NCBI GenBank assembly: GCA_913057515.1
Contig: CAJXOJ010000013.1
Span: 1-61,748, forward strand
Reading direction: 5' to 3'
Source of the DNA: an uncultured Cycloclasticus sp.
Lineage (GTDB): Bacteria > Pseudomonadota > Gammaproteobacteria > Methylococcales > Cycloclasticaceae
Length of the DNA stretch: 61,748 nt
Each line of letters opens with the position of its first letter. Positions within the stretch are counted from its first letter, which is position 1. The notes under the pieces are model-generated. The model had not been told where the DNA came from. It ran no database searches and worked only from the letters and a program-made list of their open reading frames with translations. The position numbers and the translations under genes were made by a program. Below, in pieces: positions 10,469 through 20,227 of the stretch.

Positions 10469-10890
10469 TGTTCTTCAATATTCACAATTTCATAATCATG
10501 AGTAATCTCTACCGCTTTACTTAACATGATAGACGCTGAACAATATTTTTCGGCTGATAAATTAACCGCCCGAGCCACTGCTTTATCAGTTAAACCCTTG
10601 CCAGACACTATAAAATGAACATGAATTTTAGTAAACACAGCCGGTACCGTATCGGCCCGTTCAGCATGTATTTCTGCCACGCAATCGGTCACCTGTTGGC
10701 GCGCTTTATCTAATATCATTTTTACATCAAACGCGGTACATCCACCCATACCGGTTAGTAACATTTCCATCGGACGGAGCCCTAAATTTCTACCGCCATT
10801 CTCAGCAGCACCATCCATCACCACGGTATGACCACTTCCAGACTCACCCAAAAACATTGCACCTTCCACCCATTTTATTCTTACATCCAT
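10465..10890 (-). CDS. OsmC family protein (YhfA-like)
   Basis: This 141-residue protein has the OsmC/Ohr fold, recognised by GLRPMEMLLTGMGGCTAFDV and the second cysteine in EKYCSASIML. These are the paired peroxidatic and resolving cysteines of the family. The sequence is closer to the YhfA subgroup than to Ohr. It is divergent from the CRP-family gene, an arrangement also seen for vfr and its osmC-like neighbour in Pseudomonas. In the roughly 100 bp between them I see no canonical CRP site. Confidence 0.9.
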   Translation of the reverse strand: MDVRIKWVEGAMFLGESGSGHTVVMDGAAENGGRNLGLRPMEMLLTGMGGCTAFDVKMILDKARQQVTDCVAEIHAERADTVPAVFTKIHVHFIVSGKGLTDKAVARAVNLSAEKYCSASIMLSKAVEITHDYEIVNIEEQ

Positions 10891-10991
10891 AACACACCCT
10901 GCTCATTAAAATTTAGTGGCTCAGAATATCATAGAACCCCCACCTTAGCGGTAGGTGTTATTTTAAGAATACCTGCTAAACTAATTAAAAT

Positions 10992-11684
10992 ATGAGCAAA
11001 CAAAAACCCATTCTTAACTTCTCTGGCATGTCTGATGAAACATTTGCTCGTTTCATTAGCTTTTGTCACCGCCACGAGTACCCGAACAAAACGGACATCA
11101 TCCAACCCGGTGATGATGTTAATACTCTATATTATTTTATCGAAGGGTCTGCCTATGTACGCGTTGATGAGGTGGATGGCCATGAATTTATTGTTGCCAA
11201 CCTTAGCCGCGGCGATTTTATTGGTGAAGCCGGTTTCTTTGAACCCAATGGTAGACGGGATAAGCGAGACGTTTACGTTCAAACCTGCTCAACTTGCCAA
11301 CTGGCTGGCATTGGCTATAGCCGTTTAAGTTCTTTATTAGATAATGAGCTTAAAACAGAAAGCAGAGAAATACTGACTGCTTTAGGCAGGCAATTGGCCA
11401 AGCGTTTATTACACACTAGCCGCAAAGCCGGACACTTGGCATTCTTAGATGTCAGTGGCCGAATCGCAAGTACATTGATCGACTTAACCGCAACACCTGA
11501 GGCGATGACTCACCCTGATGGCATACAAATTAGGGTAACCCGCCAAGACATTGGCCGAATGGTAGGCTGCTCACGTGAAATGGCTGGGCGCGTACTAAAA
11601 GCGATGGGAGAACAGGACCTTATAGAAGTGAGCGGCAAAACAATCCTAATAAAAGAGCAAGCGCTAAGCAATCAACTCCTTTAA
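10992..11684 (+). CDS. crp: CRP/Vfr-type transcriptional regulator
   Basis: A 230-residue CRP family regulator with an N-terminal cyclic-nucleotide-binding domain (residues about 20-130) and a C-terminal winged HTH. The HTH keeps the CRP DNA contacts R195, E196 and R200 in CSREMAGR, so it should recognise TGTGA-N6-TCACA sites. The C-helix T142-S143 pair is also kept. In the phosphate-binding cassette (GEAGFF, residues 78-83) the Arg is kept (R92), but the Ser that contacts cAMP in E. coli CRP is D93. No clear Shine-Dalgarno precedes the ATG. Its 3' end overlaps trpC on the opposite strand by 21 bp. Synteny with trpGDC matches Pseudomonas vfr. Confidence 0.93.
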   Translation: MSKQKPILNFSGMSDETFARFISFCHRHEYPNKTDIIQPGDDVNTLYYFIEGSAYVRVDEVDGHEFIVANLSRGDFIGEAGFFEPNGRRDKRDVYVQTCSTCQLAGIGYSRLSSLLDNELKTESREILTALGRQLAKRLLHTSRKAGHLAFLDVSGRIASTLIDLTATPEAMTHPDGIQIRVTRQDIGRMVGCSREMAGRVLKAMGEQDLIEVSGKTILIKEQALSNQLL

Positions 11685-12461
11685 CGCCTCACCTGGGCTA
11701 TCGCAACGCATAAAGGCCTCACCAATTAAAAACGTGTGGACACCGTGCTCCTTTAACATCTTGATATCAGCAGACTGATGGATACCACTTTCACTCACCA
11801 CAATCACGCCATCAGGTATACGGTCTAGCAAATTAACCGTTGTTTGCAATGAGGTTTCAAAGGTTCTTAAGTCTCTATTATTAATCCCCACCAAGGCTAA
11901 CTGTAAACGCAGAGCACGCTCTAATTCATCGGCATCATGAACTTCAACTAACACATCTAAGCCTAATTCCATCGCCAGTTGATATAAGGCATTCAGCGCC
12001 GTATCTTCCAGCGCAGCCACGATCAGCAAAATACAATCCGCACCCATCGCGCGCGCTTCATACACTTGATAAGGGTCAACGATAAAGTCTTTACGAATAA
12101 CCGGCAGGCTACACGCGGCACGCGCCTGCATTAAATAAGCCTCTGAGCCTTGAAAAAAGTCCTGATCGGTCAGCACCGATAAACAAGCCGCACCACCGGC
12201 CTGATAACTTACCGCTATATCTGCTGGCACAAAATTCTCACGCAATAAACCTTTACTCGGCGATGCCTTTTTTACTTCTGCAATAACCGCCGTTTCACCT
12301 TGCTCCAGCTTGTTTTTAATCGACTGAACAAACCCACGAACAGGTGACGCAACCGCTATCTTTTGTTTAAGATCATCAATAGAAGTTTGCTTAAGCCGCT
12401 GAGCAATTTCTTCATGCTTTCTCGCTAAAATATTTTTTAAAACGTCTGGAGTATCACTCAT
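11664..12461 (-). CDS. trpC: Indole-3-glycerol phosphate synthase
   Basis: A 265-residue TIM-barrel enzyme that closes the ring of carboxyphenylamino-deoxyribulose phosphate to give indole-3-glycerol phosphate. Signature stretches are [13 protein letters not shown] near the N-terminus, [28 protein letters not shown] and VSESGI. It is a single-function enzyme without the fused TrpF domain of enterics. It is the last gene of trpEGDC, 1 bp after the trpD stop. Its 3' end runs 21 bp into the crp 3' end in antisense. Confidence 0.97.
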   Translation of the reverse strand: MSDTPDVLKNILARKHEEIAQRLKQTSIDDLKQKIAVASPVRGFVQSIKNKLEQGETAVIAEVKKASPSKGLLRENFVPADIAVSYQAGGAACLSVLTDQDFFQGSEAYLMQARAACSLPVIRKDFIVDPYQVYEARAMGADCILLIVAALEDTALNALYQLAMELGLDVLVEVHDADELERALRLQLALVGINNRDLRTFETSLQTTVNLLDRIPDGVIVVSESGIHQSADIKMLKEHGVHTFLIGEAFMRCDSPGEALKELIA

Positions 12462-12462
12462 T

Positions 12463-13491
12463 TTAATAGCTCTGTGTTTGTTCTTTTAATTCGGTTATTT
12501 TTTGTAGCGCCTGTCCGGATTGAATCACCTCAAAGGCTCGTTTTACCCCCGATTTAATACTCTCTGCTTGACCACAAACATATAATGCAGCTCCTGCATT
12601 TAAAGCCAACATATCTGCTGCTTTTTTACCTTCTGGTGTTTTTTGCGGCCCCAGCGCATCACTGATTAAGTCGAGCGACTCAGCGGCGCTATTAACTGTC
12701 AAACCGATTAAACTTTGACTCGCAACGCCTAAGTCTTCAGGGCTTATTTTATATTCGCTCACCACACCGTCTTTTAACTCTGCGACGTGGGTTGGTGTCG
12801 CTAAGCTAATCTCATCCAGCCCGTCTTGGGCGTGCACAACTAACACATGCTCACTGCCTAAGCGTTGCAAGACATTTGCGATGGGCCGGCACAGAGCTTC
12901 GTTAAACACACCTATCACTTGAGATTTCACACCTGCTGGGTTGGTCATTGGCCCTAGCATATTGAAGATTGTGCGCTGAGCCAATTCCTGCCGTGGCCCA
13001 ATGGCATGTTTCATAGCGCTATGGTGCGCTGGCGCAAACATAAACCCTATACCAACCGTGTTGACGCATTGCGCCACTTGGTCGGCGCTCAAGTTTAAAT
13101 TAATACCGGCAGCTTCTAACACATCGGCGCTGCCAGTTGAGCTAGAGACCGAGCGATTACCATGTTTAGCCACTTGCCCACCGGCAGCCGCTACAATAAA
13201 GGCACTGGCTGTTGAGACATTAAATAAATCTGAGCCATCTCCACCGGTCCCGCAGGTATCTACCAAGAAGTCACCCGCTACACTAACCTCGGTTGCCAAT
13301 TCGCGCATAACAATTGCCGCGCCTTCTATTTCATCCAGCGATTCACCTTTCATTCGTAAAGCCACTAGAAAACCGCCAATCTGTGCAGGTGTTGCTTCAC
13401 CCAACATAATTTGACGCATCACCGCTATCATCTGCTCGGTGGATAAATCTTGGTGATTAATAGTGACTTCAAGCGCCTGCTTTATATCCAT
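12463..13491 (-). CDS. trpD: Anthranilate phosphoribosyltransferase
   Basis: The 342-residue enzyme couples anthranilate with phosphoribosyl pyrophosphate in the second step of tryptophan synthesis. The PRPP/Mg motif [16 protein letters not shown] is present, followed by [21 protein letters not shown] and [11 protein letters not shown], all typical. It is unfused, as in pseudomonads. It starts 3 bp after trpG and ends 1 bp before trpC, in a tightly packed operon. Confidence 0.97.
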   Translation of the reverse strand: MDIKQALEVTINHQDLSTEQMIAVMRQIMLGEATPAQIGGFLVALRMKGESLDEIEGAAIVMRELATEVSVAGDFLVDTCGTGGDGSDLFNVSTASAFIVAAAGGQVAKHGNRSVSSSTGSADVLEAAGINLNLSADQVAQCVNTVGIGFMFAPAHHSAMKHAIGPRQELAQRTIFNMLGPMTNPAGVKSQVIGVFNEALCRPIANVLQRLGSEHVLVVHAQDGLDEISLATPTHVAELKDGVVSEYKISPEDLGVASQSLIGLTVNSAAESLDLISDALGPQKTPEGKKAADMLALNAGAALYVCGQAESIKSGVKRAFEVIQSGQALQKITELKEQTQSY

Positions 13492-13494
13492 TGG

Positions 13495-14088
13495 CTAAGT
13501 TCTCTCTAAGAAGTTTCTTAATAAATCGTGACCGTGCTCAGTCAAAATAGATTCTGGGTGAAATTGCACACCTTCAATGGCTAGCTCGCGGTGTTTAATA
13601 CCCATAATCTCATCCACCTCACCTTGTTCGGTTTCTGTCCATGCCGTTATTTCTAAACAATCTGGCAACGAGTCTTTTTCAACGACGAGGGAATGGTAGC
13701 GCGTCGCTTTAAATGGATTACTTAAACCGGTAAAAACGCCGCTATTATTGTGGTACATATCCGACGTTTTACCGTGCATGATTTGCTTCGCATGAACCAC
13801 TTTACCGCCAAACACCTCACCAATGCTTTGGTGCCCCAAACAAACCCCTAAAATAGGCACAACCCCAGCCATTTGCTTGATCAAGTCAACAGAAATTCCC
13901 GCTTGCGTTGGCGTACACGGCCCCGGCGAAATCACTAACTTATCGGCTTGCATCGCTACCACGTCATCAATACTCACTTGGTCATTACGCACCACATGCA
14001 CATCCGCCCCTAACTCGGCAAAATATTGCACGAGGTTATAAGTAAACGAATCGTAATTGTCGATCATGACTAATTTACACCCAGCCAT
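13495..14088 (-). CDS. trpG: Anthranilate synthase component II (glutamine amidotransferase)
   Basis: This 197-residue class I glutaminase supplies ammonia to TrpE. The nucleophile cysteine is in [15 protein letters not shown] and the His-Glu pair is in [14 protein letters not shown]. Such subunits often also serve p-aminobenzoate synthase (PabA). The ATG overlaps the trpE stop by one base (TAATG), which indicates coupling and balanced production of the two subunits. Confidence 0.96.
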   Translation of the reverse strand: MAGCKLVMIDNYDSFTYNLVQYFAELGADVHVVRNDQVSIDDVVAMQADKLVISPGPCTPTQAGISVDLIKQMAGVVPILGVCLGHQSIGEVFGGKVVHAKQIMHGKTSDMYHNNSGVFTGLSNPFKATRYHSLVVEKDSLPDCLEITAWTETEQGEVDEIMGIKHRELAIEGVQFHPESILTEHGHDLLRNFLERT

Positions 14089-15590
14089 TAGTATTCACCT
14101 TTTGTTAAACCGCGTTGCGCCATCGCCACCGCTTTAAAGATCGCACGCCCTTTATTCATTGTTTCTGCCCATTCATTTTCTGGCACGGAGTCATGCACAA
14201 TACCGGCACCGGCTTGAATATTCAGTTTTCCATCCTTTATAACAGCAGTTCGAATAGCAATTGCGGTATCTAAGTTGCCCGACCACGACACATACCCCAC
14301 CGCACCTGAATAAATACCTCGTTTAACGGGTTCTAATTCATCAATAATTTGCATCGCACGAATTTTAGGTGCGCCACTCACCGTGCCCGCTGGAAAAGTC
14401 GCCTCTAGCACATCTATCGCATCAAGACCGGGCTGCAATTGACCGGTCACATTTGACACAATATGCATCACATGCGAATAACGCTCAATCACCATTTTAT
14501 CGGTGAGCTCTACGGTATTTGTTTTTGACACTCGACCGGCATCATTACGGCCTAAATCTATCAACATTAAATGTTCTGCGCACTCTTTAGGGTCAGCGAG
14601 CAAGTCTTTTTCTAATGCCTCATCTTCTTCACGCGTTGCGCCCCTTGGGCGAGTGCCTGCAATCGGCCGCACGGTCACTTGATCATCTTCTAAGCGGGTT
14701 AAAATTTCAGGTGATGAGCCCACAACATACGTATCATCTAAGTTCAAATGATACATATAGGGCGACGGGTTTAGGCAACGCAAGGCTCGATACAGGTCGA
14801 TAGGCGAGTCTTCGTAGGGAATAGTCATCCTTTGTGATAACACGACTTGCATTACATCACCTTCAACAATATATTCTTTGACTCGTTCAACTGCCTCTTG
14901 AAAACCTTGTTGAGTAAAGCCCGAAATAAAATCGTCCTCAGCCACCTCTGCTGCCTGACTTTGCCCAAATGTTGAATGGATCTCTGAGCTACTCAAGGTA
15001 TCGACCAGCTCATCCAAACGAGCCAAACCTTTTTTATAGGCATTCTCCAAGCTGGGGTCCACGTGCGTCACAATCATCAATTGATTATTAACATTGTCAA
15101 AAACCAATACCTCTTCAGACACCATTAATAAAATATCGGCGGAGCCGATAGGGTCTTCTTTCTGACTCTGCTGACTTTCTTCCAGTACTTTTGGCTCAAT
15201 ATAATGAATGGTTTCGTAACCGAAGTAACCCACCAAGCCACCACTAAAACGTGGCAAGCCTTCAACATCGGGCATGGTAAACTTCAACGCATGTTGGCGA
15301 ACCCAATCTAACGGAGCATCGCTGTGTATCGTATCGGTAACACGGCCATTTGACTGTAAGCTAATCGTGTTACCGCTAATTTTAATTACATCCTTGCACG
15401 GCAGGCCGATTATTGAGTATCTGCCCCAGTTCTCACCGCCTTGGACCGATTCAAAGAGGTAACTAAAGGGCGCGTTTGCCAGCTTCATATAGGCGCTTAG
15501 CGGGGTTTCTAAGTCAGCCAGAATTGTTTTCATCAAGGGAATTTTGTTATAGCCCTGATCAGCATAGTGTTTAAATTGTTCGGGTGTCAT
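14088..15590 (-). CDS. trpE: Anthranilate synthase component I
   Basis: A 500-residue chorismate-utilising enzyme making anthranilate, the committed step to tryptophan. The N-terminal [19 protein letters not shown] carries the Ser region associated with tryptophan feedback. The catalytic half has [17 protein letters not shown] and [17 protein letters not shown]. It follows gph after a 114-bp gap in which I found neither a leader peptide rich in Trp codons nor an attenuator hairpin, so control is probably not by classical trp attenuation. trpE, trpG, trpD and trpC form one run. Confidence 0.97.
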   Translation of the reverse strand: MTPEQFKHYADQGYNKIPLMKTILADLETPLSAYMKLANAPFSYLFESVQGGENWGRYSIIGLPCKDVIKISGNTISLQSNGRVTDTIHSDAPLDWVRQHALKFTMPDVEGLPRFSGGLVGYFGYETIHYIEPKVLEESQQSQKEDPIGSADILLMVSEEVLVFDNVNNQLMIVTHVDPSLENAYKKGLARLDELVDTLSSSEIHSTFGQSQAAEVAEDDFISGFTQQGFQEAVERVKEYIVEGDVMQVVLSQRMTIPYEDSPIDLYRALRCLNPSPYMYHLNLDDTYVVGSSPEILTRLEDDQVTVRPIAGTRPRGATREEDEALEKDLLADPKECAEHLMLIDLGRNDAGRVSKTNTVELTDKMVIERYSHVMHIVSNVTGQLQPGLDAIDVLEATFPAGTVSGAPKIRAMQIIDELEPVKRGIYSGAVGYVSWSGNLDTAIAIRTAVIKDGKLNIQAGAGIVHDSVPENEWAETMNKGRAIFKAVAMAQRGLTKGEY

Positions 15591-15704
15591 ATCACTGTCT
15601 CGTTATTACTTCATCAATGGTTGTGTTCTTGCTTTTAAAATTACCAGCCGAACCGCCATCGTTTTTTCATCAGTTTTACCCTAATCATATTTAAATACTC
15701 TACC

Positions 15705-16397
15705 TTATACCGCCTGTTGAAGAAGCTGACGTATGTCTGAAAAATCGCTAATAACGACATCTGCCCCTAGTTGGTGTACATCATCTCCACCGTGATAACC
15801 GTAATCAACACAAATCGAATAAAAACCAGCTGCTTGAGCGGCGGCAATATCATTTACCGAGTCACCCACCATGATGGCCTGATCTGGCGAAACATTAAGG
15901 AACTTAGCGGTTTCTAACAACGGCATGGGGTGAGGCTTTCGGTGCTTATAGGTGTCGCCACAAACTACCTTGCTAAACAACGCTAAAAGACCTAGCTCTT
16001 TCAGCAAAGACTCGGTAAATTGCTCTGGCTTATTGGTAATACACGCCAATAAGATACCCGAATCTTTTAATGCCTGTAGGGTTTCTTCTACACCTTTGTA
16101 TAACACGCTGTTTTCATTCAGGTGCTGAGCATAGTGCTGTAAAAATATCGGATACGCCCTATCAAACAAATTACTCGGCACTTCCGCTTTAATATTGCCC
16201 GATAAAGCCCGTTTTACCAAGACGCGCGCACCGTTCCCAACCCAGTCACGCACACTGTCTTGTTGCTGATTTGGCAAGTTTAATTCAGCCAAGGTTAACT
16301 GAATAGCTTTTGTCAAATCAGGCACGCTATCAAGCAATGTGCCATCTAGATCAAACGCGATAAGCTTTACTGGGCAGTTCTCGCGTAATTGTTTCAA
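15705..16397 (-). CDS. gph: Phosphoglycolate phosphatase
   Basis: A 230-residue HAD-superfamily phosphatase that removes 2-phosphoglycolate. The nucleophile motif is [15 protein letters not shown], motif III lysine sits in [12 protein letters not shown], and the metal motif is [12 protein letters not shown]. The likely start is TTG at 16397, overlapping the rpe TGA as TTGA, which couples translation. The order rpe-gph-trpE is a common gammaproteobacterial arrangement. A glcF-like gene elsewhere in the window could use the glycolate produced, which is an inference. Confidence 0.95.
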   Translation of the reverse strand: MKQLRENCPVKLIAFDLDGTLLDSVPDLTKAIQLTLAELNLPNQQQDSVRDWVGNGARVLVKRALSGNIKAEVPSNLFDRAYPIFLQHYAQHLNENSVLYKGVEETLQALKDSGILLACITNKPEQFTESLLKELGLLALFSKVVCGDTYKHRKPHPMPLLETAKFLNVSPDQAIMVGDSVNDIAAAQAAGFYSICVDYGYHGGDDVHQLGADVVISDFSDIRQLLQQAV

Positions 16398-17068
16398 CCG
16401 ACTGCCTTAGTTATTTGTCGGCGCATATCAGCAATTGTTTCGGCATAATCTTCGGTATTGAAAATAGCCGAGCCAGCTACAAACATATCTGCTCCAGCAG
16501 CGGCGATATCACCAATATTGTCGATTTTTACGCCACCATCTACTTCTAAGCGAATATCAAAACCGCTTGCATCAATACGCTGACGAACGGCACGCAATTT
16601 ATCCAGTGTAGAAGGAATAAAACTTTGTCCGCCAAAACCTGGGTTTACCGACATTAATAAAATCACATCCAGCTTATCCATCACATGATCTAAATAGCTC
16701 AGTGGTGTTGCTGGGTTAAACACCAAGCCTGCCTTACAGCCGAGCTCTTTTATCAGCCCCAAACTCCGATCAATATGCTCGGATGCTTCTGGATGAAAGG
16801 TAATATAACTGGCCCCTGCTTTAGCAAAATCAGGAATAATTCTATCCACCGGTTTCACCATTAAGTGAACATCAATGGGCGCTGTCACACCGTGATTACG
16901 TAATGCCTCGCAAACTAAAGGGCCAATCGTTAAGTTAGGTACATAGTGATTATCCATCACATCAAAATGCACGATATCCGCACCTGCTACAAGAACGTTA
17001 TCCACCTCTTCGCCTAAACGGGCAAAGTCTGCCGATAAAATTGAGGGAGCAATTAATGCTGTTTTCAT
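16394..17068 (-). CDS. rpe: Ribulose-phosphate 3-epimerase
   Basis: A 224-residue TIM-barrel epimerase interconverting ribulose 5-phosphate and xylulose 5-phosphate. Typical motifs are [49 protein letters not shown] and RLEVDGGV, which hold the metal-binding His/Asp residues and the phosphate-binding loop. The length is normal. It is the first gene of the rpe-gph-trpEGDC series. Confidence 0.97.
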   Translation of the reverse strand: MKTALIAPSILSADFARLGEEVDNVLVAGADIVHFDVMDNHYVPNLTIGPLVCEALRNHGVTAPIDVHLMVKPVDRIIPDFAKAGASYITFHPEASEHIDRSLGLIKELGCKAGLVFNPATPLSYLDHVMDKLDVILLMSVNPGFGGQSFIPSTLDKLRAVRQRIDASGFDIRLEVDGGVKIDNIGDIAAAGADMFVAGSAIFNTEDYAETIADMRRQITKAVG

Positions 17069-17158
17069 TTATGTGACACTATGTTGATAAAAAAAGAAGA
17101 GTACCCGAAATTAAGATATATTTCACCTCTATTACCCCTTACGGCCTTTTATAATGGC

Positions 17159-17386
17159 TTACTTCAACCTTTTAATAGATAAAAACTTTTGTTCCTGCGT
17201 AATTTCCATTTCGAACACACCATAAATTCCATCATGGGTTAGAAACTTGCGCACTTTATCCGCAGAAAACTCAATTCGCCTGCCATCCACCGCTCGAGTG
17301 GAAATGTTTTTTGCATGGCCTTTATAAACAGATAAATAGGCCTGCGCTGAAATCGCTAATTTAAAAATAAGTCGCTGTCCGGTCAT
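17159..17386 (-). CDS. DUF2835 family protein
   Basis: A 75-residue protein resembling the uncharacterised DUF2835 family. The recognisable features are ISAQAYLSVYKGHAKNI, the phrase VDGRRIEFSADKVRKFLTHDGIYG and the closing strand SIKRL. It has no membrane segment or signal peptide and is probably a small cytoplasmic beta-rich protein. It stands alone 90 bp upstream of rpe on the same strand. Function unknown. Confidence 0.8.
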   Translation of the reverse strand: MTGQRLIFKLAISAQAYLSVYKGHAKNISTRAVDGRRIEFSADKVRKFLTHDGIYGVFEMEITQEQKFLSIKRLK

Positions 17387-17515
17387 TTGCTAATTTTACC
17401 TAAAAAGACCTGCTTTATTAAACCCAGCTGGCAACACTAAACAAGCTTAGCACTGGATTTTTAATGTTGACTAATGCACCATGAGCCATTCTGTTAACTG
17501 TCTCACTATTTCACC

Positions 17516-18325
17516 GTGACATGTAAAACGTTATTATCTTTTTTTATACTCAGTTGCTGCTTATTGATCAGTAGCGCTGCGCTATCGTCTGACTTAGCAC
17601 GCGAAAAGCGCATCGCTGACAATATTAAAGACAGCAACATCATTGGTGAAATAATCAATTTGAAAGCCGCTAACATCGAGTTTATTGGCCTATTGAACAA
17701 TCAGAAAACGAACACCCTGCGTGGTAGCGTTCTTATTTTACACGGCATGGAGTCCAATCCTAACGCGCCACAAATTATGCGCCCACTTCGTCATCAGTTA
17801 GCTCAACTCGGCTGGGTCACCACTGCTATTCAGCTCCCAATGGCTGAGCATAATAGTTCGCTTAACGATAACGTAGCCCTCATTAAAGAAATCAGCCCGA
17901 GAGTCGACTCTGCTTTAGGCTACCTGCGTGAAAACTTTAAAAACAGCCCCTGCGTAGTGATCGCGCACAGCCTAGGTGCAACGATGGCCGTTGACTATTT
18001 CGCTCGCCAAAAAAAACTGGTTTGCGACGCCCTCGTGGTCATTGGCTTGCCAACGCTAACGTCAGTGCTTCCTGAGACCCAATCAACTGAACTGCTAAAA
18101 GAGATATCTATTCCCATCCTCGATATTTATGGCAAGCAAGATTTAGATAACGTAAAAAGAACCGCGCCTGCACGAAGGTCTGCTTTCATTCATAACAATC
18201 CGCTAAATCGGCAGCTAGAAGTGTCCGGTGCCGACCATGTATTTACGGGCTTAGACGACACACTCGTTCTTTCTATACACAATTGGCTTATGCACGTATT
18301 TAAGCCGCCCATTCAACCACACTAA
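17516..18325 (+). CDS. DUF3530-like alpha/beta-hydrolase, exported
   Basis: This 269-residue protein begins with a signal peptide (LLSFFILSCCLLISSAALSS) and so is probably periplasmic. The fold is alpha/beta-hydrolase: GSVLILHGMES holds the oxyanion strand, AHSLGA gives the nucleophile S152, LDIYGKQDLDN a likely acid, and GADHVF the catalytic His. It best fits DUF3530, whose substrate is unknown. The start is GTG at 17516; an ATG at 17481 is out of frame and hits a stop. It begins a plus-strand run with CopD-like and DUF445 genes, with only 12 bp before the next gene. Confidence 0.8.
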   Translation: MTCKTLLSFFILSCCLLISSAALSSDLAREKRIADNIKDSNIIGEIINLKAANIEFIGLLNNQKTNTLRGSVLILHGMESNPNAPQIMRPLRHQLAQLGWVTTAIQLPMAEHNSSLNDNVALIKEISPRVDSALGYLRENFKNSPCVVIAHSLGATMAVDYFARQKKLVCDALVVIGLPTLTSVLPETQSTELLKEISIPILDIYGKQDLDNVKRTAPARRSAFIHNNPLNRQLEVSGADHVFTGLDDTLVLSIHNWLMHVFKPPIQPH

Positions 18326-18337
18326 AAAGGAGTAATT

Positions 18338-18802
18338 ATGATCCCTCTCGCTATTGCACTTCATGCTTTATCTTCTGTTATTTGGGTCGGCGGCATGTTT
18401 TTCGCCTACCTCATCTTACGCCCTGTTGCCGCCATTCAGTTTGAACCCCCTCAACGACTCACCTTATGGTCAACTACCTTCTCTAAATTCTTCCCTTGGG
18501 TTTGGGTCGCTGTTATTCTACTGTTTAGCACTGGTTTTTGGCTTATTTTCAATAAGTTCGGCGGTATGAAACACGTCGGTATGCATGTCCATATTATGAT
18601 GAGCCTCGGCATTATCATGGCACTAATTTTCATGCATGTTTTCTTTGCACCTACCCGTAAACTGGCTAGAGCAGTGGCGGACAACAATTGGGAGGAGGCG
18701 AGCAAAAAGTTAGCCCAAATTCGCACCCTTATCGGTGTCAACCTAATTATTGGGCTAGCCGTTGTGGTCATCGCAACCGGTGGCCGTTACCTAATTAATT
18801 GA
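18338..18802 (+). CDS. CopD domain integral membrane protein
   Basis: A 154-residue protein with four predicted transmembrane helices matching the CopD family: HALSSVIWVGGMFFAYLILRP, then PWVWVAVILLFSTGFWLIF, the His-rich GMKHVGMHVHIMMSLG, and IGVNLIIGLAVVVIATGGRY. Family members occur near copper-resistance genes and carry His and Met that could bind heme or copper; a role in copper handling is inferred. AAAAGGAG eight bases before the ATG is a strong ribosome binding site. Confidence 0.85.
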   Translation: MIPLAIALHALSSVIWVGGMFFAYLILRPVAAIQFEPPQRLTLWSTTFSKFFPWVWVAVILLFSTGFWLIFNKFGGMKHVGMHVHIMMSLGIIMALIFMHVFFAPTRKLARAVADNNWEEASKKLAQIRTLIGVNLIIGLAVVVIATGGRYLIN

Positions 18803-18822
18803 TCTGACTTTACCTATACACT

Positions 18823-19560
18823 ATGAATGCTAAAAAACACTCATCCACTTTAAATAAAAGCTTAATCACCAACCTTGTTGCTATTGGCATAATTATCGCC
18901 AGCTTTTTTACTCCGCTTTATGCCGAGAATATTAAAGCGGTTGGTGTTTTTGCGTTATCCGGCGCGGTTACTAATTGGATTGCCATTCACATGCTCTTCG
19001 AAAAAGTACCCTTTTTATACGGCTCCGGCGTTATTCCCGCGCATTTTGAAGAGTTCAAGCGTGGCATTCAACAGTTAATAATGCAGCAGTTTTTTACCCA
19101 AGAAAATATCGAGCGATTTTTACAGCGTGAAGAAGATTCAGCTGAGCAGTTATTTAATGTAGAACCACTACTTGATCGACTTGATTATGAGCAAATTTTT
19201 CAGGGCCTCGTCGAGGCTATAGCCGAATCATCTTTTGGCAGCATGCTGGGCATGGTGGGTGGCGTCGCCGCGCTTGAACCGTTGAAAGAACCCGTTTGTA
19301 AAAAGATCCGTTTAACGCTCACCGACTTAACCAAAAGTGAAACCTTTGTTGAGGCCATACATGAAGGTATTAATGCTCAACAAATAAGTGGTGATTTAAT
19401 CAATGATATTGAAGCCATTGTCGAAAAAAGGCTCGATGAATTAACACCTGATATGGTCAAAACCATTATTCAACAAATGATAAAAGAGCACTTAGGTTGG
19501 TTAGTGGTTTGGGGCGGCGTATTTGGCGGTCTCATTGGCCTTGGTTTTAGCCTAATTTAG
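18823..19560 (+). CDS. DUF445 family membrane protein
   Basis: A 245-residue protein with transmembrane helices at both ends (LITNLVAIGIIIASFFTPLYA and GAVTNWIAIHMLF at the start, WGGVFGGLIGLGFSLI at the end). The amphipathic middle segment is typical of the DUF445/YheB-like family. The motif GAVTNWIAIHMLFEKVPFLYGSGVIP is characteristic. Function unknown; it follows the CopD-like gene by 20 bp and is likely co-transcribed with it. Confidence 0.85.
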   Translation: MNAKKHSSTLNKSLITNLVAIGIIIASFFTPLYAENIKAVGVFALSGAVTNWIAIHMLFEKVPFLYGSGVIPAHFEEFKRGIQQLIMQQFFTQENIERFLQREEDSAEQLFNVEPLLDRLDYEQIFQGLVEAIAESSFGSMLGMVGGVAALEPLKEPVCKKIRLTLTDLTKSETFVEAIHEGINAQQISGDLINDIEAIVEKRLDELTPDMVKTIIQQMIKEHLGWLVVWGGVFGGLIGLGFSLI

Positions 19561-19585
19561 CATTCGCCTCGTTGAGGCTCTAGCG

Positions 19586-20227
19586 TTAATCAGGAGCGCG
19601 CAAGATTAACGCCACCCGCCTATTTTTACCTCGCCCAATGCTATCCTCATTACTCGTTATTGGGCGAGTATCGGCATAGCCAATAGCACTTAACCGTTGA
19701 GGAGAAATCCCTCGGCCAATTAAATATCGCGTGACACTCGTTGCCCTAGACGATGAGAGCTCCCAATTAGAGGCATACCGTGGTGTTGAAATAGGTTGGT
19801 TATCAGTATGACCTTCCACCAAGATATGCCATGGCCGTTGTTTCAACATTAGGGCTAACTCATCTAGCACCTGCTCACCTGAGTGACTTAAGGTTGCGTC
19901 TGCTGGAAAAAACAAGATACTATCGCTCATTGCCAATTTGATCATATTTTTTTCTTCGACGGCCGTCACCCGATCTTTTAAATGGCTCAGATAGACCTGA
20001 TCTAAAAAAGCCTGATTATTTGGTGTTACTTGAGCCTTAACCATTTCAGCTGCCTCTAACTCAGCAGTCGTTTGCTGAATTGCATCTTGCTGATAACTCA
20101 GCAACAAAATAAACAGCGTCACCATTAACAACAGAAGATCAATGTAACTTAAAGCCCAGGTGTCGTGCTCCCCTTCTTGCACCAAGTCTTTAGCTATATC
20201 GTTTGTTTGCCTGCGCTCAATCAACAT
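19586..20227 (-). CDS. MotB/MotD-like OmpA-domain stator protein
   Basis: A 213-residue protein with one N-terminal transmembrane helix, a linker and a C-terminal OmpA/MotB peptidoglycan-binding domain (ILVEGHTDNQPISTPRYASNWELSSSRA). The helix carries the ion-carrying aspartate D30 in LSYIDLLLLMVTLFILLLSYQ, as in MotB. It overlaps the MotA-like gene by 11 bp. No flagellar gene is in the window, so this could be an extra flagellar stator set (like MotCD) or a proton-driven unit for another envelope machine. Confidence 0.85.
   Translation of the reverse strand: MLIERRQTNDIAKDLVQEGEHDTWALSYIDLLLLMVTLFILLLSYQQDAIQQTTAELEAAEMVKAQVTPNNQAFLDQVYLSHLKDRVTAVEEKNMIKLAMSDSILFFPADATLSHSGEQVLDELALMLKQRPWHILVEGHTDNQPISTPRYASNWELSSSRATSVTRYLIGRGISPQRLSAIGYADTRPITSNEDSIGRGKNRRVALILRAPD

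Noticed and set aside
10891..10991. CRP autoregulatory site between osmC-like gene and crp
   Set aside because: No TGTGA-N6-TCACA-like sequence; only a 5-bp CACCT/AGGTG inverted repeat.
15591..15704. Possible trp leader peptide or attenuator
   Set aside because: No short frame with consecutive Trp codons and no terminator/antiterminator pair found in the 114 bp before trpE.
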